Assembly (NCBI GenBank): GCA_964573295.1 | Contig: CAZNJE010000002.1 | Span: forward strand, 124,001-188,000 | Direction: 5' to 3' | DNA: 64,000 bases | DNA from: CAYQJL01 sp964573295 | GTDB taxonomy: Bacteria > Eisenbacteria > RBG-16-71-46 > CAIMUX01 > WJJG01 | Part shown: positions 21,973 through 29,575 of the stretch, piece by piece | Numbering within the stretch: the stretch's first letter is position 1 | Layout of the letters: every line of letters starts with the position of its first letter | Notes under the pieces: generated by a model | The model's database searches: none | The model's input: only the letters and a program-made list of their open reading frames with translations | What the model was told of the DNA's origin: nothing | Made by a program: the position numbers and the translations under genes

Positions 21973-23973
21973 ATGACACTGGCAACCTATTTAAACAGTA
22001 GCACTTGCGCACAACCTCCCTTTTGGATCCGCGTACTGGCGGCGGTTCTGGCAGCGACTCCCCGGCCGACTCCGTCGGCAGTACCACCGGCAGCGCTGTG
22101 GGCAAGGCTTTCGTTGGCGCTATGGGTGGCGCTTTGGGTAGCGCTCTGGGTAGCCCTGCCGCTCATGCTGGCGGCCGCTCTGCCACAGACAGCCGGGGCG
22201 GATGTTCCGCTCCAGACGAGCCCCTCGTGGGAATCGACGCCCAACAACCACGTGGCCACCGGCGGCGGCTGGGCGGACCTCGACGGCGACGGCTGGCTCG
22301 ATCTGGTAGCCGCCAACGGCAATGACATCTTCCGCCAGACGGTCGTGGTCTACCGCAACAACGGCGATGGCACCCTGCCCTTAGACTCCACCTGGAGCTC
22401 GGCCGACATCGATTACCACGCTCACCTGGACATCGGCGATATCAACGGCGACGGTTGGCCCGATGTCGCGGTGGGGGTCTACCTGGGGCCGAGCGGCTTT
22501 GGATCACCCGGCCGCGCCAAGGTCTATTTCGGCAACGGCGCCGGTGGGTTCAGCCCCACGCCCGACTGGATCTCGGCGGAGGAGTTCTACTGCTTCTCGG
22601 TGGCCCTGGGAGATGCCGACGGAGATGGGGACCTGGATCTGGCCTGCGCGTGCGGCGACGACTACTACAACAACCCCGAACGGCAGCGCATCTTCTTCAA
22701 TGAGGGCGGCACGCTCGAGGCAACGCCGTCGTGGGTATCCGACGAGGTCGCCTACGCCCTCGATGTCTTCTGGGGCGACGTCGATCAGGACGGTGACCTG
22801 GACGTGGCCTTCTGCGGCACGTCCGCGCCCATGCGCGTCTACCTCAATCACCAGACCACCGGAGGCGGCATCGCCACTACCGCATCCTGGGAGAGCGGGG
22901 ACACCCCGCAGTACGGCAACACGACCGCCTTCGGCGATTGGAACTGGGACGGGTTCCCCGAACTCGCCGTGGCGGACAACAACCAGCTCGGCGGCGCGGG
23001 ACGCTTCAAGGTCTACGCCAACGACGGTGGCACGCTGGGCGCCACCCCGGCCTGGACGTCCAACCAAAGCGGCTATGGTTCGCACGTGTCATGGTGCGAT
23101 ATCGACCGAGACGGGGACTTCGAGCTGGTCACGGGCCAGTGGTGGGGCCCGGTTCGGATCTACGACAACACCGGCGCCGATCTGACGGGCGATCCGGTTT
23201 GGGCGAGCAACACCACGACGGTGATCGAGAACCTTTTCTGGGGCGATGTCGACAATGTTGGGCTTCATGGCGGCGCGCTGAGCATCGCGGGCGGCGATGG
23301 CGCGCGAACCTTCTTCCCACTGGGCTATGCGCCGGTCCGCTCGGTCGATGAAGTCCGGGTGGACGGCGCGCCGCTGGATCCGGGCGACTACACCGTCCAC
23401 ACCGCCTACGGATGGATCTCCCTTGCCACTCCCCCTCCGCCAGGTCAGAACAACGTGGAGATCGACTTCAGCTACTCGAATCACCTCGACCTCGGGGTAA
23501 CCAACTGGGACAACAACCGGGGCAATCTGCTCTTCTTGAACATGAGTCTTGCCTCGGCCGAACCACCACCGGGGGGCACGCCCGAAGGCGAGACGTTCGC
23601 GGACCGGGCGCCAACTCTGTCGGCCGCCGTGTTTGCGGCTCGTCCGAATCCCGCCGCACGTCTCACGCACGTGCGCTATGACGGGCCCGCAGTACAGTAC
23701 GCCGAGCTGGACATCGTCGACGCCACCGGCCGCCGGGTGCGAACGCTTCATCGCGGCCCCCTGACGGGCGAGCTGCGGCTGTGGGCCTGGGATCGGCGAG
23801 ACGACAACGGCGTCCGGCAACCCAGCGGCGTCTACTTCGCGCACCTTCGCGCAGAATCCGCCAGGGAGTTCGCCGGGGTGTCCGGCATGGGCAGCGGGTC
23901 CGGCGGAGCGACGGGCAGCCCAACCGGCGGTGGCACGGGCACCCGCACGATCCGGCTCCTGATGGTCGACTAG
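21973..23973 (+). CDS. Secreted VCBS/FG-GAP repeat beta-propeller protein with FlgD-like C-terminal domain
   Basis: A 666-residue exported protein. The N terminus is odd: about 75 residues with a hydrophobic run built from an ALWV repeat (12-bp DNA array) before the AGADVP cleavage region. Then come about seven propeller repeats with integrin-like calcium loops such as DLDGDGWLDLV, DINGDGWPDVA and DADGDGDLDLA, each about 50-60 residues. A short Ig-like stretch follows, then a FlgD-type C-terminal domain (ERTLHRGPLTGEL-like strand, GVYFAHLRAE) ending in TRTIRLLMVD. A G/S-rich insert splits the last domain. It is probably a surface adhesin or structural protein. The start at 21973 follows GGGAG. 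The next gene begins 2 bp after its stop. Confidence 0.85.
   Translation: MTLATYLNSSTCAQPPFWIRVLAAVLAATPRPTPSAVPPAALWARLSLALWVALWVALWVALPLMLAAALPQTAGADVPLQTSPSWESTPNNHVATGGGWADLDGDGWLDLVAANGNDIFRQTVVVYRNNGDGTLPLDSTWSSADIDYHAHLDIGDINGDGWPDVAVGVYLGPSGFGSPGRAKVYFGNGAGGFSPTPDWISAEEFYCFSVALGDADGDGDLDLACACGDDYYNNPERQRIFFNEGGTLEATPSWVSDEVAYALDVFWGDVDQDGDLDVAFCGTSAPMRVYLNHQTTGGGIATTASWESGDTPQYGNTTAFGDWNWDGFPELAVADNNQLGGAGRFKVYANDGGTLGATPAWTSNQSGYGSHVSWCDIDRDGDFELVTGQWWGPVRIYDNTGADLTGDPVWASNTTTVIENLFWGDVDNVGLHGGALSIAGGDGARTFFPLGYAPVRSVDEVRVDGAPLDPGDYTVHTAYGWISLATPPPPGQNNVEIDFSYSNHLDLGVTNWDNNRGNLLFLNMSLASAEPPPGGTPEGETFADRAPTLSAAVFAARPNPAARLTHVRYDGPAVQYAELDIVDATGRRVRTLHRGPLTGELRLWAWDRRDDNGVRQPSGVYFAHLRAESAREFAGVSGMGSGSGGATGSPTGGGTGTRTIRLLMVD
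22117..22152. repeat. Tandem repeat, 12-bp unit, 3 copies, in a signal-peptide core
   Basis: Units GCGCTATGGGTG, GCGCTTTGGGTA and GCGCTCTGGGTA code consecutive ALWV tetrapeptides and extend the hydrophobic core of the VCBS protein's signal sequence. Confidence 0.85.
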
Positions 23974-23975
23974 GT

Positions 23976-25196
23976 ATGACAGTCACCACCCACGAATCCC
24001 GCCCGGTACCCAGCGCATTCGCGCGGCACTGGGACCTGGACCCAAACACGGTGTTTCTGAACCACGGATCTTTCGGCGCCACGCCACGCGCCGTCCTGAA
24101 ACGGCAGAGCGAGCTGCGGACCGAGATGGAACGTGATCCGGTCGCCTTCTTCATCCGCCGCCACGAACCGTTGCTCGACGAGGCCCGGAGGCGGTTGGCC
24201 GCCTTCCTGAGCGCGGACCCCGACGCGATCGCGCTGATCCCCAACGCCACCACCGGGGTCAACACGGTGCTCCACGCCTTCCCGCTCGAGAGCGGCGATG
24301 AAGTGGTCGTCACCGATCATGAGTACAACGCCTGCCGCAACGCGCTCGATCGCATCGCCGGCCGTCGCGGTGCGCGGGTGGCGGTGGCAGCGCTCCCTTT
24401 TCCACTGGCCGGGGATGAGGAGATCCTGGATGCCGTCGAGGCCGCACTGAGTCCGCGGACGAAGCTCGTCATGATCGATCACATCACGAGTCCCACGGGC
24501 ATCCTCCTTCCGGTGGCGGCACTGGCCGCTCGGCTCGCCGAGCGGGGAGTGGCGCTGCTTGTCGACGGCGCTCACGCGCCCGGTATGGTCCCGCTTGCCC
24601 TGGATCGCTTGGGGACGACCTACTACACGGGCAACTGTCACAAGTGGTTGTGCACGCCCAAGGGCGCCGGGTTCCTCTACGCGGCCCCCGCAGCCCGCGA
24701 GCGGCTGCGACCACTCGTGACCAGCCACGGCGCCAACTCTCCCCGCACCGACCGTGCCCGCTACCAGCTCGAGTTCGACTGGACGGGCACGCACGATGCG
24801 ACAGCCTACTACTGCATTCCGGAAGCGATCGACTTCATGGCCGCCCTGCTTCCGGGCGGCTGGGACGCCGTGCGGGCCCACAACCATCGTCTGACGGTGG
24901 AAGGACGCACATTGCTGTGCGAGACCCTCGGCCTCCAGCCGCCGTGTCCGGAAGAGATGATCGGTTCCCTGGGCGCCTTGATCCTGAGCCGTGAGTTGCC
25001 GGATCCCGCCGGCAGGTTCACTCCCTATCAGGATCCGCTCGAGAAGATTCTCTATGAGCGCTACCGCATCACGGTCCCGGTGATCCCGTGGCCGGATCCA
25101 CGCTTGCGCCTCTTGCGCATATCGGGTCAGATGTACAATTCCCTAGAGCAATACGAATACCTGGCCGCCGCGGTACGTGAGGCGGGCGGATGGTGA
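23976..25196 (+). CDS. PLP-dependent class V aminotransferase (isopenicillin N epimerase-like)
   Basis: A 406-residue fold-type I PLP enzyme. It opens with FLNHGSFGATPRAVL, a hallmark of the CefD/EgtE branch of class V aminotransferases. It then has NATTGVNTVL, TDHEYNACRNAL, LLVDGAHAPG (aspartate to PLP nitrogen) and GNCHKWLCTPKGAGFLY, where the lysine of HKW binds PLP. Members act as cysteine desulfurase-like lyases, epimerases or ergothioneine synthases; the substrate cannot be set here. The ATG begins two bases after the stop of the VCBS gene, without a clear ribosome site of its own, so translation is probably coupled. The cob(I)alamin adenosyltransferase gene follows after 64 bp. Confidence 0.9.
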   Translation: MTVTTHESRPVPSAFARHWDLDPNTVFLNHGSFGATPRAVLKRQSELRTEMERDPVAFFIRRHEPLLDEARRRLAAFLSADPDAIALIPNATTGVNTVLHAFPLESGDEVVVTDHEYNACRNALDRIAGRRGARVAVAALPFPLAGDEEILDAVEAALSPRTKLVMIDHITSPTGILLPVAALAARLAERGVALLVDGAHAPGMVPLALDRLGTTYYTGNCHKWLCTPKGAGFLYAAPAARERLRPLVTSHGANSPRTDRARYQLEFDWTGTHDATAYYCIPEAIDFMAALLPGGWDAVRAHNHRLTVEGRTLLCETLGLQPPCPEEMIGSLGALILSRELPDPAGRFTPYQDPLEKILYERYRITVPVIPWPDPRLRLLRISGQMYNSLEQYEYLAAAVREAGGW

Positions 25197-25260
25197 CAGC
25201 AACGGGCGCGCAAACGACCGAACCTCATCGGCGCGCCGTTCCAGGGAAGGGGACGAAGCC

Positions 25261-25986
25261 ATGAAGATCTACACTGGGGTTGGCGACCGCGGCAACACGA
25301 GTCTCTTCAGCGGAGAGCGCGTGCCGAAGTCCGATGCGCGCATCGAGGCCTACGGTGACGTGGACGAGCTGGGCTCGGTGATCGGGGCGCTCGTCGCCGG
25401 GCTCGATCGGGACACGGCCGACCTGGCCGAAGAGCTCAAGCGGGTCCAGTCCGCGCTGCTGCGCGTGGGCGCCTTCCTCGCCACAACACCGGGTTCTCCG
25501 GCGATGGTGCACCTGACTCGCATCGGCAAGCAAGACATCGGCGCTCTGGAAGCCTCCATCGACCGGCAGCAAGAGGCCCTGCCTGCCTTGTCGGCCTTCG
25601 TGCTCCCCGGCGGTACGCCCGCGGCTGCGTGGGCCCATCTGAGCCGGGTGGTCTGCCGCCGCGCCGAGCGCAAGGTGGTCGCGCTGGGCCGGGCCACCGG
25701 GATGCTCTCCAGCCAGGAATCGCCGGCCGGTGGACGGTCAGGCGCACCGGAAGTCAACACCAGCTCAGATCCTGGCTCAGCCGCTGTCGGCAGCAGCGAG
25801 CGAGAAGCGCCGCTCGATGTCGGCAGCAGTGATCCAGAAGCGCTGCGCGATGCCGGCAGAGGCGATCAAGCAGCGCTGCTCGATGTTCTCGTCTATCTCA
25901 ACCGACTGTCTGATTACCTCTTCGTCCTCGCCCGGACGTGCAACCTGCGCGCCGGGGTGGGCGACCAAGTGTGGGAGAAAGCGTGA
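25261..25986 (+). CDS. PduO-type cob(I)alamin adenosyltransferase with a repeat insertion
   Basis: A 241-residue homologue of the PduO/MMAB enzyme that adenosylates cob(I)alamin with ATP. KIYTGVGDRGNTSLFSGERVPKSD is the ATP loop; EAYGDVDELGSVIG, FVLPGGTPAAAWAHLSRVVCRRAER and YLNRLSDYLFVLAR follow in the family order. Between CRRAERKVVALGRA and VLVYLNRLSDYLF, which are normally joined by about 10 residues, there is a ~55-residue S/G/D/E-rich insert, mostly three 11-residue repeats coded by an exact 33-bp array. The start follows AAGGGGACG. No other cobalamin gene is near. The stop overlaps the GTG of the next gene. Confidence 0.93.
   Translation: MKIYTGVGDRGNTSLFSGERVPKSDARIEAYGDVDELGSVIGALVAGLDRDTADLAEELKRVQSALLRVGAFLATTPGSPAMVHLTRIGKQDIGALEASIDRQQEALPALSAFVLPGGTPAAAWAHLSRVVCRRAERKVVALGRATGMLSSQESPAGGRSGAPEVNTSSDPGSAAVGSSEREAPLDVGSSDPEALRDAGRGDQAALLDVLVYLNRLSDYLFVLARTCNLRAGVGDQVWEKA
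25786..25884. repeat. Tandem repeat, 33-bp unit, exactly 3 copies, inside the adenosyltransferase gene
   Basis: Units at 25786-25818, 25819-25851 and 25852-25884, the third more diverged. They code a DVGSSDPEALR-like 11-residue repeat. The array lies in a loop between two helices of the conserved fold. Confidence 0.93.
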
Positions 25987-26714
25987 AGACGATCTTGCGT
26001 GAGCGCAAGTGGCTCACCACGAACTCGTATGTACTGAGCCTGGAACGTCCGGAGAGCTTCACGTTCAGCCCCGGGCAGCGGATCGGTCTGCAGAGCGGAG
26101 GCCTGTTGCGCGACTACAGCCTCGTCAGCGGGCCCCAGGCTCCAACGCTCGACATCCTCATCCGCAGGATTCCCGGCGGCCCGATGTCGTCGCATCTGGC
26201 CGAGTTGCCTCTCGAGACCGCGATCGAGATCGAGGGACCACACGGGTACTTCATCTTCCAGGACCAGGGCAACACACCCCTGTTCGTGGCCACCGGCACC
26301 GGTATCGCGCCGTTCGTTTCGATGGCTCGGACCGGTGTTCGCGGCTTCCGGCTGCTGCATGGCGTGCGCACGGCGGAGGAACTCTACTTCGCCAAGGAGA
26401 TGCGCGCCTGCGCCGATGACTTCCTGGCCTGCTTGACCGGAGGGGCGACGCGAGCCGGAACCGGAGACCAGGCCCGAGCCGGAACCGGAGACCAGGCCCG
26501 AGCCGGAACCGGAGACCAGGCCGGAGCCGAGGCCGCCGATCAGAGCCTAGAGCGCGTCTATTCCGGACGGGTGACCTCCTACGTGGCTGAGCGACTCGAG
26601 GAGGGCATCTACGATTTCTACGCGTGTGGACGGGCCGAGATGATCCGCGACCTGGCACACATCATCGACGAACGATTTCCTTCATCCCGGCTGTTCTCGG
26701 AGAGCTTCACCTAG
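25983..26714 (+). CDS. FAD-binding ferredoxin/flavodoxin-NADP reductase-like protein
   Basis: A 243-residue FNR-superfamily flavoprotein without an iron-sulfur domain. RDYSLVSG is the RxYS FAD motif, GPMSSHLAELPLE follows, and FVATGTGIAPFVSM is the pyridine-nucleotide-binding motif; FYACGRAEMIRDL is the usual C-terminal CG motif. It would pass electrons between NAD(P)H and a flavodoxin, ferredoxin or oxygenase. A 24-residue insert of three RAGTGDQA repeats (24-bp DNA array) sits in the NAD domain before SLERVYSGRV. The GTG start overlaps the TGA of the adenosyltransferase gene (GTGA), so the two are translated together; this reductase may supply electrons to reduce cobalamin to cob(I)alamin before adenosylation. 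Confidence 0.9.
   Translation: MKTILRERKWLTTNSYVLSLERPESFTFSPGQRIGLQSGGLLRDYSLVSGPQAPTLDILIRRIPGGPMSSHLAELPLETAIEIEGPHGYFIFQDQGNTPLFVATGTGIAPFVSMARTGVRGFRLLHGVRTAEELYFAKEMRACADDFLACLTGGATRAGTGDQARAGTGDQARAGTGDQAGAEAADQSLERVYSGRVTSYVAERLEEGIYDFYACGRAEMIRDLAHIIDERFPSSRLFSESFT
26451..26522. repeat. Tandem repeat, 24-bp unit, 3 copies, inside the reductase gene
   Basis: Three essentially identical 24-bp units (26451-26474, 26475-26498, 26499-26522), in frame, coding RAGTGDQA three times. A diverged half unit follows. Confidence 0.95.
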
Positions 26715-26854
26715 GCGTCTGGGACCCCTGGCGAGACCGAGCCGGGTACATGATCTACCGGACGCTGGCCCCGCGGCCGCGCGACGCCACCGCAGGCGGT
26801 CACCATTGCCAGCGCGGGAATGCCGTCGGCTGGGCGAGGGCCCCATAATTATGG
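26715..26854. other. Intergenic stretch, no recognisable element
   Basis: From the reductase stop to the promoter of the Mrp operon. I see no hairpin with a T-run and no coding signal. Confidence 0.4.
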
Positions 26855-26884
26855 TTGACAGAACACCGATGTTCGGAGAGATAG
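26855..26884 (+). promoter_or_regulatory. Candidate promoter of the Mrp operon
   Basis: TTGACA at 26855-26860 followed by AT-richer GAGATAGTTA at 26877-26886; a -10 such as GATAGT would sit at 18-19 bp spacing. The -35 is perfect, the -10 poor. The start point would be near 26890, leaving a leader of about 195 nt. Confidence 0.4.
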
Positions 26885-26889
26885 TTACG

Positions 26890-27085
26890 CTGAAACAGGC
26901 ATCAGTATTGTGGTTCTGGCCCCTTCGCTTCACGGGCGGGTACGTGGCTGCCCAAAGGGCCCGGCCTCGTCTGCTGCCACCTGGGAAGGCGGTCCCCAAG
27001 AGGCGCGGCGTAAAGGATACGCACCTCTCGGATGCGCATCTCTTATCTGCAACGGGCCATTGCCCAGAAGACTCCAGAGAAGCCG
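26890..27085 (+). ncRNA. Structured 5' leader of the Mrp operon, candidate riboswitch
   Basis: The leader folds into several consistent helices. GUGGC (26944-26948) pairs with GCCAC (26976-26980), and GCCC-AAA-GGGC (26950-26960) makes a hairpin inside it. The unpaired-looking GGGUACG (26938-26944) and CUGGGAAGGCGG (26981-26992) flank it. Downstream, AGAGG (26999-27003) pairs with CCUCU (27024-27028), enclosing GCGUA/UACGC (27008-27012 with 27018-27022). A Na+/H+ antiporter operon behind such a leader suggests the Na+-I (DUF1646-motif) riboswitch class. I recall that motif only loosely and could not align it, so the class is inference. Confidence 0.45.
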
Positions 27086-27664
27086 ATGATAAGAGCCAAT
27101 GTTCGAAAGCTCGCTCTTCACTTCGTCCTCTTGATGGCGTTCTGGCTCGTCATGAGCGAGATGTTCGACCTGTTTCACATATCTCTTGGCGTCCTCTCGG
27201 TCATCACCGTCATCTGGATCAACTTCCGGCTTCTGAACCATGACAGCTTCGGCGAGCCGGCGGGCAGGAAGACCGGTTTGCGGCTTCTCCGTCTCCCCGT
27301 CTATCTGCTGTACCTGATCGCACAGATCGTCATCTCCGCCCTCAAGGTCGCCTATCTCATCCTGCATCCCCGGATGCCCTTGAAGACCTGCGTCTCGGTC
27401 TTCAAGGTAGACTTGCCGGACATGACCGCCAAGGTGTTGCTGGCCAACTCCATCACCCTGACACCGGGCACCATCACTGTCGACATCACCGGGGGTAACA
27501 CCTTCATCGTGCACTCCCTCACCAAGGCCGGGGATCCGGTGTGGATGGATCATGGTCTCGCCGCCGCGGTGGCCAAGCTCTACGGCCGGGACCCGGAGAA
27601 GGTCGTCAGCGATGAGGTCATCATCAACTCCAAGGACAAGCTGGACGCATGGACCTGTTCATAA
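27086..27664 (+). CDS. mrpE: Mrp-type Na+/H+ antiporter subunit E (MrpE/MbhA-like)
   Basis: A 192-residue membrane protein. Two hydrophobic segments (LALHFVLLMAFWLVMSEMF and ISLGVLSVITVIWINF) and a third (LPVYLLYLIAQIVISALKVAYLI) precede the soluble domain. That domain has the MrpE/MnhE signature LLANSITLTPGTITVDI and a later FIVHSL strand. The subunit is needed for assembly of Mrp cation/proton antiporters. I prefer the ATG at 27086, which follows GAGAAG, to the in-frame one 18 codons earlier. It is the first gene of an 11-gene run whose members overlap or nearly touch; mrpF starts inside its last codons. Confidence 0.9.
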   Translation: MIRANVRKLALHFVLLMAFWLVMSEMFDLFHISLGVLSVITVIWINFRLLNHDSFGEPAGRKTGLRLLRLPVYLLYLIAQIVISALKVAYLILHPRMPLKTCVSVFKVDLPDMTAKVLLANSITLTPGTITVDITGGNTFIVHSLTKAGDPVWMDHGLAAAVAKLYGRDPEKVVSDEVIINSKDKLDAWTCS

Positions 27665-27918
27665 AGATCATAACCGTGTGGGTGGCGATCATCATCATCA
27701 TCCCGCTCTACCGGACCGTCGTGGGCCCCACCGTCTTCGACCGGCTGCTGGGGGCCGGCGCGGTGGGCACAAAGACCATCATATTCATTCTGCTCTTTGG
27801 TTTCATTTTCGACCGCATCAATATGTTCATCGACATCTCCTTGGCCTACGCAATCTTGAATTTCATCGGTTCGCTGATCATCGCCCATTACTTCACAACG
27901 GATAAATCAAGACAATGA
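27649..27918 (+). CDS. mrpF: Mrp-type antiporter subunit F (MrpF/MbhB-like)
   Basis: An 89-residue membrane protein with three TM helices. The second begins after RTVVGPTVFDRLLGAGAVGTK, the family motif (GPt..DR..a....t). It is a small scaffold subunit of the antiporter complex. Its ATG lies 16 bp inside the mrpE 3' end and its stop overlaps the mrpG ATG, showing tight translational coupling. Confidence 0.93.
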   Translation: MDLFIKIITVWVAIIIIIPLYRTVVGPTVFDRLLGAGAVGTKTIIFILLFGFIFDRINMFIDISLAYAILNFIGSLIIAHYFTTDKSRQ

Positions 27919-28238
27919 TTGCGCTGCAGAACACACTAACCGTCATACTGCTGACCGCCGGAACGTTCTTCATGATGACCGGCAGTATCGGTATCGTGCG
28001 CCTTCCCGACTTCTTCGCCCGGTTGCATGCCGCCAGCAAGAGCGACACCCTGGGGATCATCCTCTTTACCGCAGGGATGATCGTCTACAACGGAATGAAC
28101 ATGGACAGCCTGAAGCTCCTCGTGATCTTCATCCTGACCGCCCTCACCAATCCCGTGGGCTCCCATGCCCTCACCCGGGCGGCCTTCAACATGGGCGTGA
28201 AGCCCTGGTTCAGGAAGGAAGAGAAGGAGAAGCCCTGA
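27915..28238 (+). CDS. mrpG: Mrp-type antiporter subunit G (MrpG/MbhC-like)
   Basis: A 107-residue protein with three TM helices and the MrpG signature GSIGIVRLPDFFARLHAASKSDTLG. It ends with a charged tail (KPWFRKEEKEKP). The ATGA overlap with mrpF (27915-27918) couples their translation. In Mrp and Mbh complexes this subunit packs against E and F in the sodium-translocating part. Confidence 0.93.
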   Translation: MIALQNTLTVILLTAGTFFMMTGSIGIVRLPDFFARLHAASKSDTLGIILFTAGMIVYNGMNMDSLKLLVIFILTALTNPVGSHALTRAAFNMGVKPWFRKEEKEKP

Positions 28239-28239
28239 C

Positions 28240-28485
28240 ATGCATCTGAAGATTCAGCTCCTGATCTACGTCTTCTTGCTGGTCGCGGCGGTCCTGGCCC
28301 TTCGGCTCAAGGACCTGCTGGCCGCGGTCGTCTCCCTTTCGGTGTTCAGTTTCATGTGCGCGATTCTCTTTGTCTCACAGGGCGCCATCGATGTCGGGTT
28401 CACCGAGGCCACCGTGGGAGCGGGAGTGACCGGTGTGCTCTACATTATCCTATTATTCAAGACCTGCAGGAGAAGCAAAGATTGA
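28240..28485 (+). CDS. MbhD-like subunit (C-terminal MrpA domain as a separate protein)
   Basis: An 81-residue membrane protein with about three TM helices. It has the MbhD/DUF4040 pattern LRLKDLLAAVVSLSVFSFMCAILFVSQGAIDVGFTEA split across helices; the key stretch is DVGFTEATVGAGVTGVL. In classical Mrp operons this domain is fused to the C terminus of MrpA. Its being free-standing here, as in the archaeal Mbh/Mbx complexes, is notable. Its TGA overlaps the TTG of the next gene. Confidence 0.88.
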   Translation: MHLKIQLLIYVFLLVAAVLALRLKDLLAAVVSLSVFSFMCAILFVSQGAIDVGFTEATVGAGVTGVLYIILLFKTCRRSKD

Positions 28486-28784
28486 AGGTCATCAACCTGC
28501 TCATCCTGGGAGCGTTTGGGGCGCTTCTCATGTACGCGGCGGCGGGCCTTCCGAACCGCGGCGACGACGATGCCCTGGTGAATCAGGAAGTCAGCCTGAC
28601 CGGGACCCCCGTGGCGTCTTCCTACTATATTCAGAACGCCTACAAGGACACCCATACACCCAATATCGTCACGGCCATTCTGGCCGACTACCGCGGCTTC
28701 GACACGCTGGGCGAGACTGTGGTCATTTTCGCGGCGGGTATCATCTGCTACCTTCTCTTGCGGAGGGACCCAAGAAATGCATGA
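28482..28784 (+). CDS. MbhE-like subunit (second C-terminal MrpA domain as a separate protein)
   Basis: A 100-residue protein with a TM helix at each end (LLILGAFGALLMYAAAGL and VVIFAAGIICYLLL). The loop between holds NAYKDTHTPNIVTAILADYRGFDTLGE, the conserved signature of MbhE and of the extreme C terminus of MrpA. The TTG start at 28482 overlaps the previous stop (TTGA), with AGGAG about 9 nt upstream. This is too short and oddly started to be obvious, but the conserved loop makes it secure. Confidence 0.88.
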   Translation: MKVINLLILGAFGALLMYAAAGLPNRGDDDALVNQEVSLTGTPVASSYYIQNAYKDTHTPNIVTAILADYRGFDTLGETVVIFAAGIICYLLLRRDPRNA

Positions 28785-29214
28785 TGCCAGCCGGAGCCCG
28801 ATCGTCCTTCTCCTGAGTAGAGTTGTTTCCCCCTACATCATGCTGTTCGGCATGTATGTGATCTTCCACGGACACTACAGCCCCGGCGGCGGATTCCAGG
28901 GCGGGGCAATGATGGCGGCGTCCATCTTACTGATTCGCATCGCCTACAACGAACAAGTACATCAGTTGCAGTTCAAGCGCGCCCTCGGGCTTCCCCTGGC
29001 CGCCCTCGGTGTTCTGATCTACATCGGCGTCGGCCTCACGCCTCTTCTACTCGGCGGACGCTTCCTGGACTACGGCTTGCTCCCTCTATACGGCATCGAG
29101 ACATCCCACATCAGATCGTTCGGGATCCTGGGAATCGAAATCGGTGTTGGCCTGGCAGTCATGGCCGTCTTGGTGGCCATCTATGACAACCTCCTGGAGG
29201 GCAATCGTGATTGA
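28777..29214 (+). CDS. mrpB: Mrp-type antiporter subunit B (MrpB/MbhF-like)
   Basis: A 145-residue membrane protein with four TM helices and the MnhB motif GHYSPGGGFQGGAMMAASILL. It starts inside the end of the MbhE-like gene and its stop overlaps the GTG of mrpC. It forms part of the Na+-path module with the C subunit. Confidence 0.93.
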   Translation: MHDASRSPIVLLLSRVVSPYIMLFGMYVIFHGHYSPGGGFQGGAMMAASILLIRIAYNEQVHQLQFKRALGLPLAALGVLIYIGVGLTPLLLGGRFLDYGLLPLYGIETSHIRSFGILGIEIGVGLAVMAVLVAIYDNLLEGNRD

Positions 29215-29575
29215 GTTCCTTGGCGGCCATATCGACTACTGGGTGATCATTCTGCTTCTGGTGACGGGATTGTACGGCGCGATCTTCAAGACCAACCTGG
29301 TGAAGAAACTCATCGGGATAACCATTTTCCAGACTTCGATCATTCTCTTCTACGTCTCCGGATCGGTGAAGGGCTTCGCTACCGTGCCGATCGTAGCAAA
29401 GGAGATTCCCACGGACGACATTGTCAACTATCTCAACCCCTTGCCGCCCACACTGATGCTCACGGCCATCGTCGTCGGCGTGGCAACGCTGGGCGTGGCC
29501 TTCGCCCTTCTGTCGATGATATACAAGTCCTATCAGACCCTTGACGAAGCCGACATCCTCGGACAGATGAAATGA
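29207..29575 (+). CDS. mrpC: Mrp-type antiporter subunit C (MrpC/MbhG-like, NuoK homologue)
   Basis: A 122-residue protein with three TM helices, homologous to NuoK of complex I. Landmarks: LLLVTGLYGAIFKTNLVKKLIGITIF and PLPPTLMLTAIVVGVA, where the conserved P-x-P..L.LTAIVI motif is clear. The GTG start (29207) overlaps the mrpB stop and follows GGAGGG. Its stop overlaps the ATG of the next gene (ATGA). Confidence 0.93.
   Translation: MIEFLGGHIDYWVIILLLVTGLYGAIFKTNLVKKLIGITIFQTSIILFYVSGSVKGFATVPIVAKEIPTDDIVNYLNPLPPTLMLTAIVVGVATLGVAFALLSMIYKSYQTLDEADILGQMK

Noticed and set aside
22504..23085. Leftward gene opposite the VCBS protein
   Set aside because: No start signal and no known motif; the rightward frame has calcium-binding propeller repeats throughout this stretch.
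26940..27000. Cobalamin riboswitch, suggested by GCCACCTGGGAAGGCGG
   Set aside because: The remaining conserved parts of a cobalamin riboswitch (B12 box and the AGUCAGGA-type element) are missing, and the downstream genes are cation antiporters.
27001..27040. Rho-independent terminator in the Mrp leader
   Set aside because: The two-part stem AGAGG...CCTCT is not followed by a T-run, so a simple terminator is unlikely; it is listed as part of a structured leader instead.
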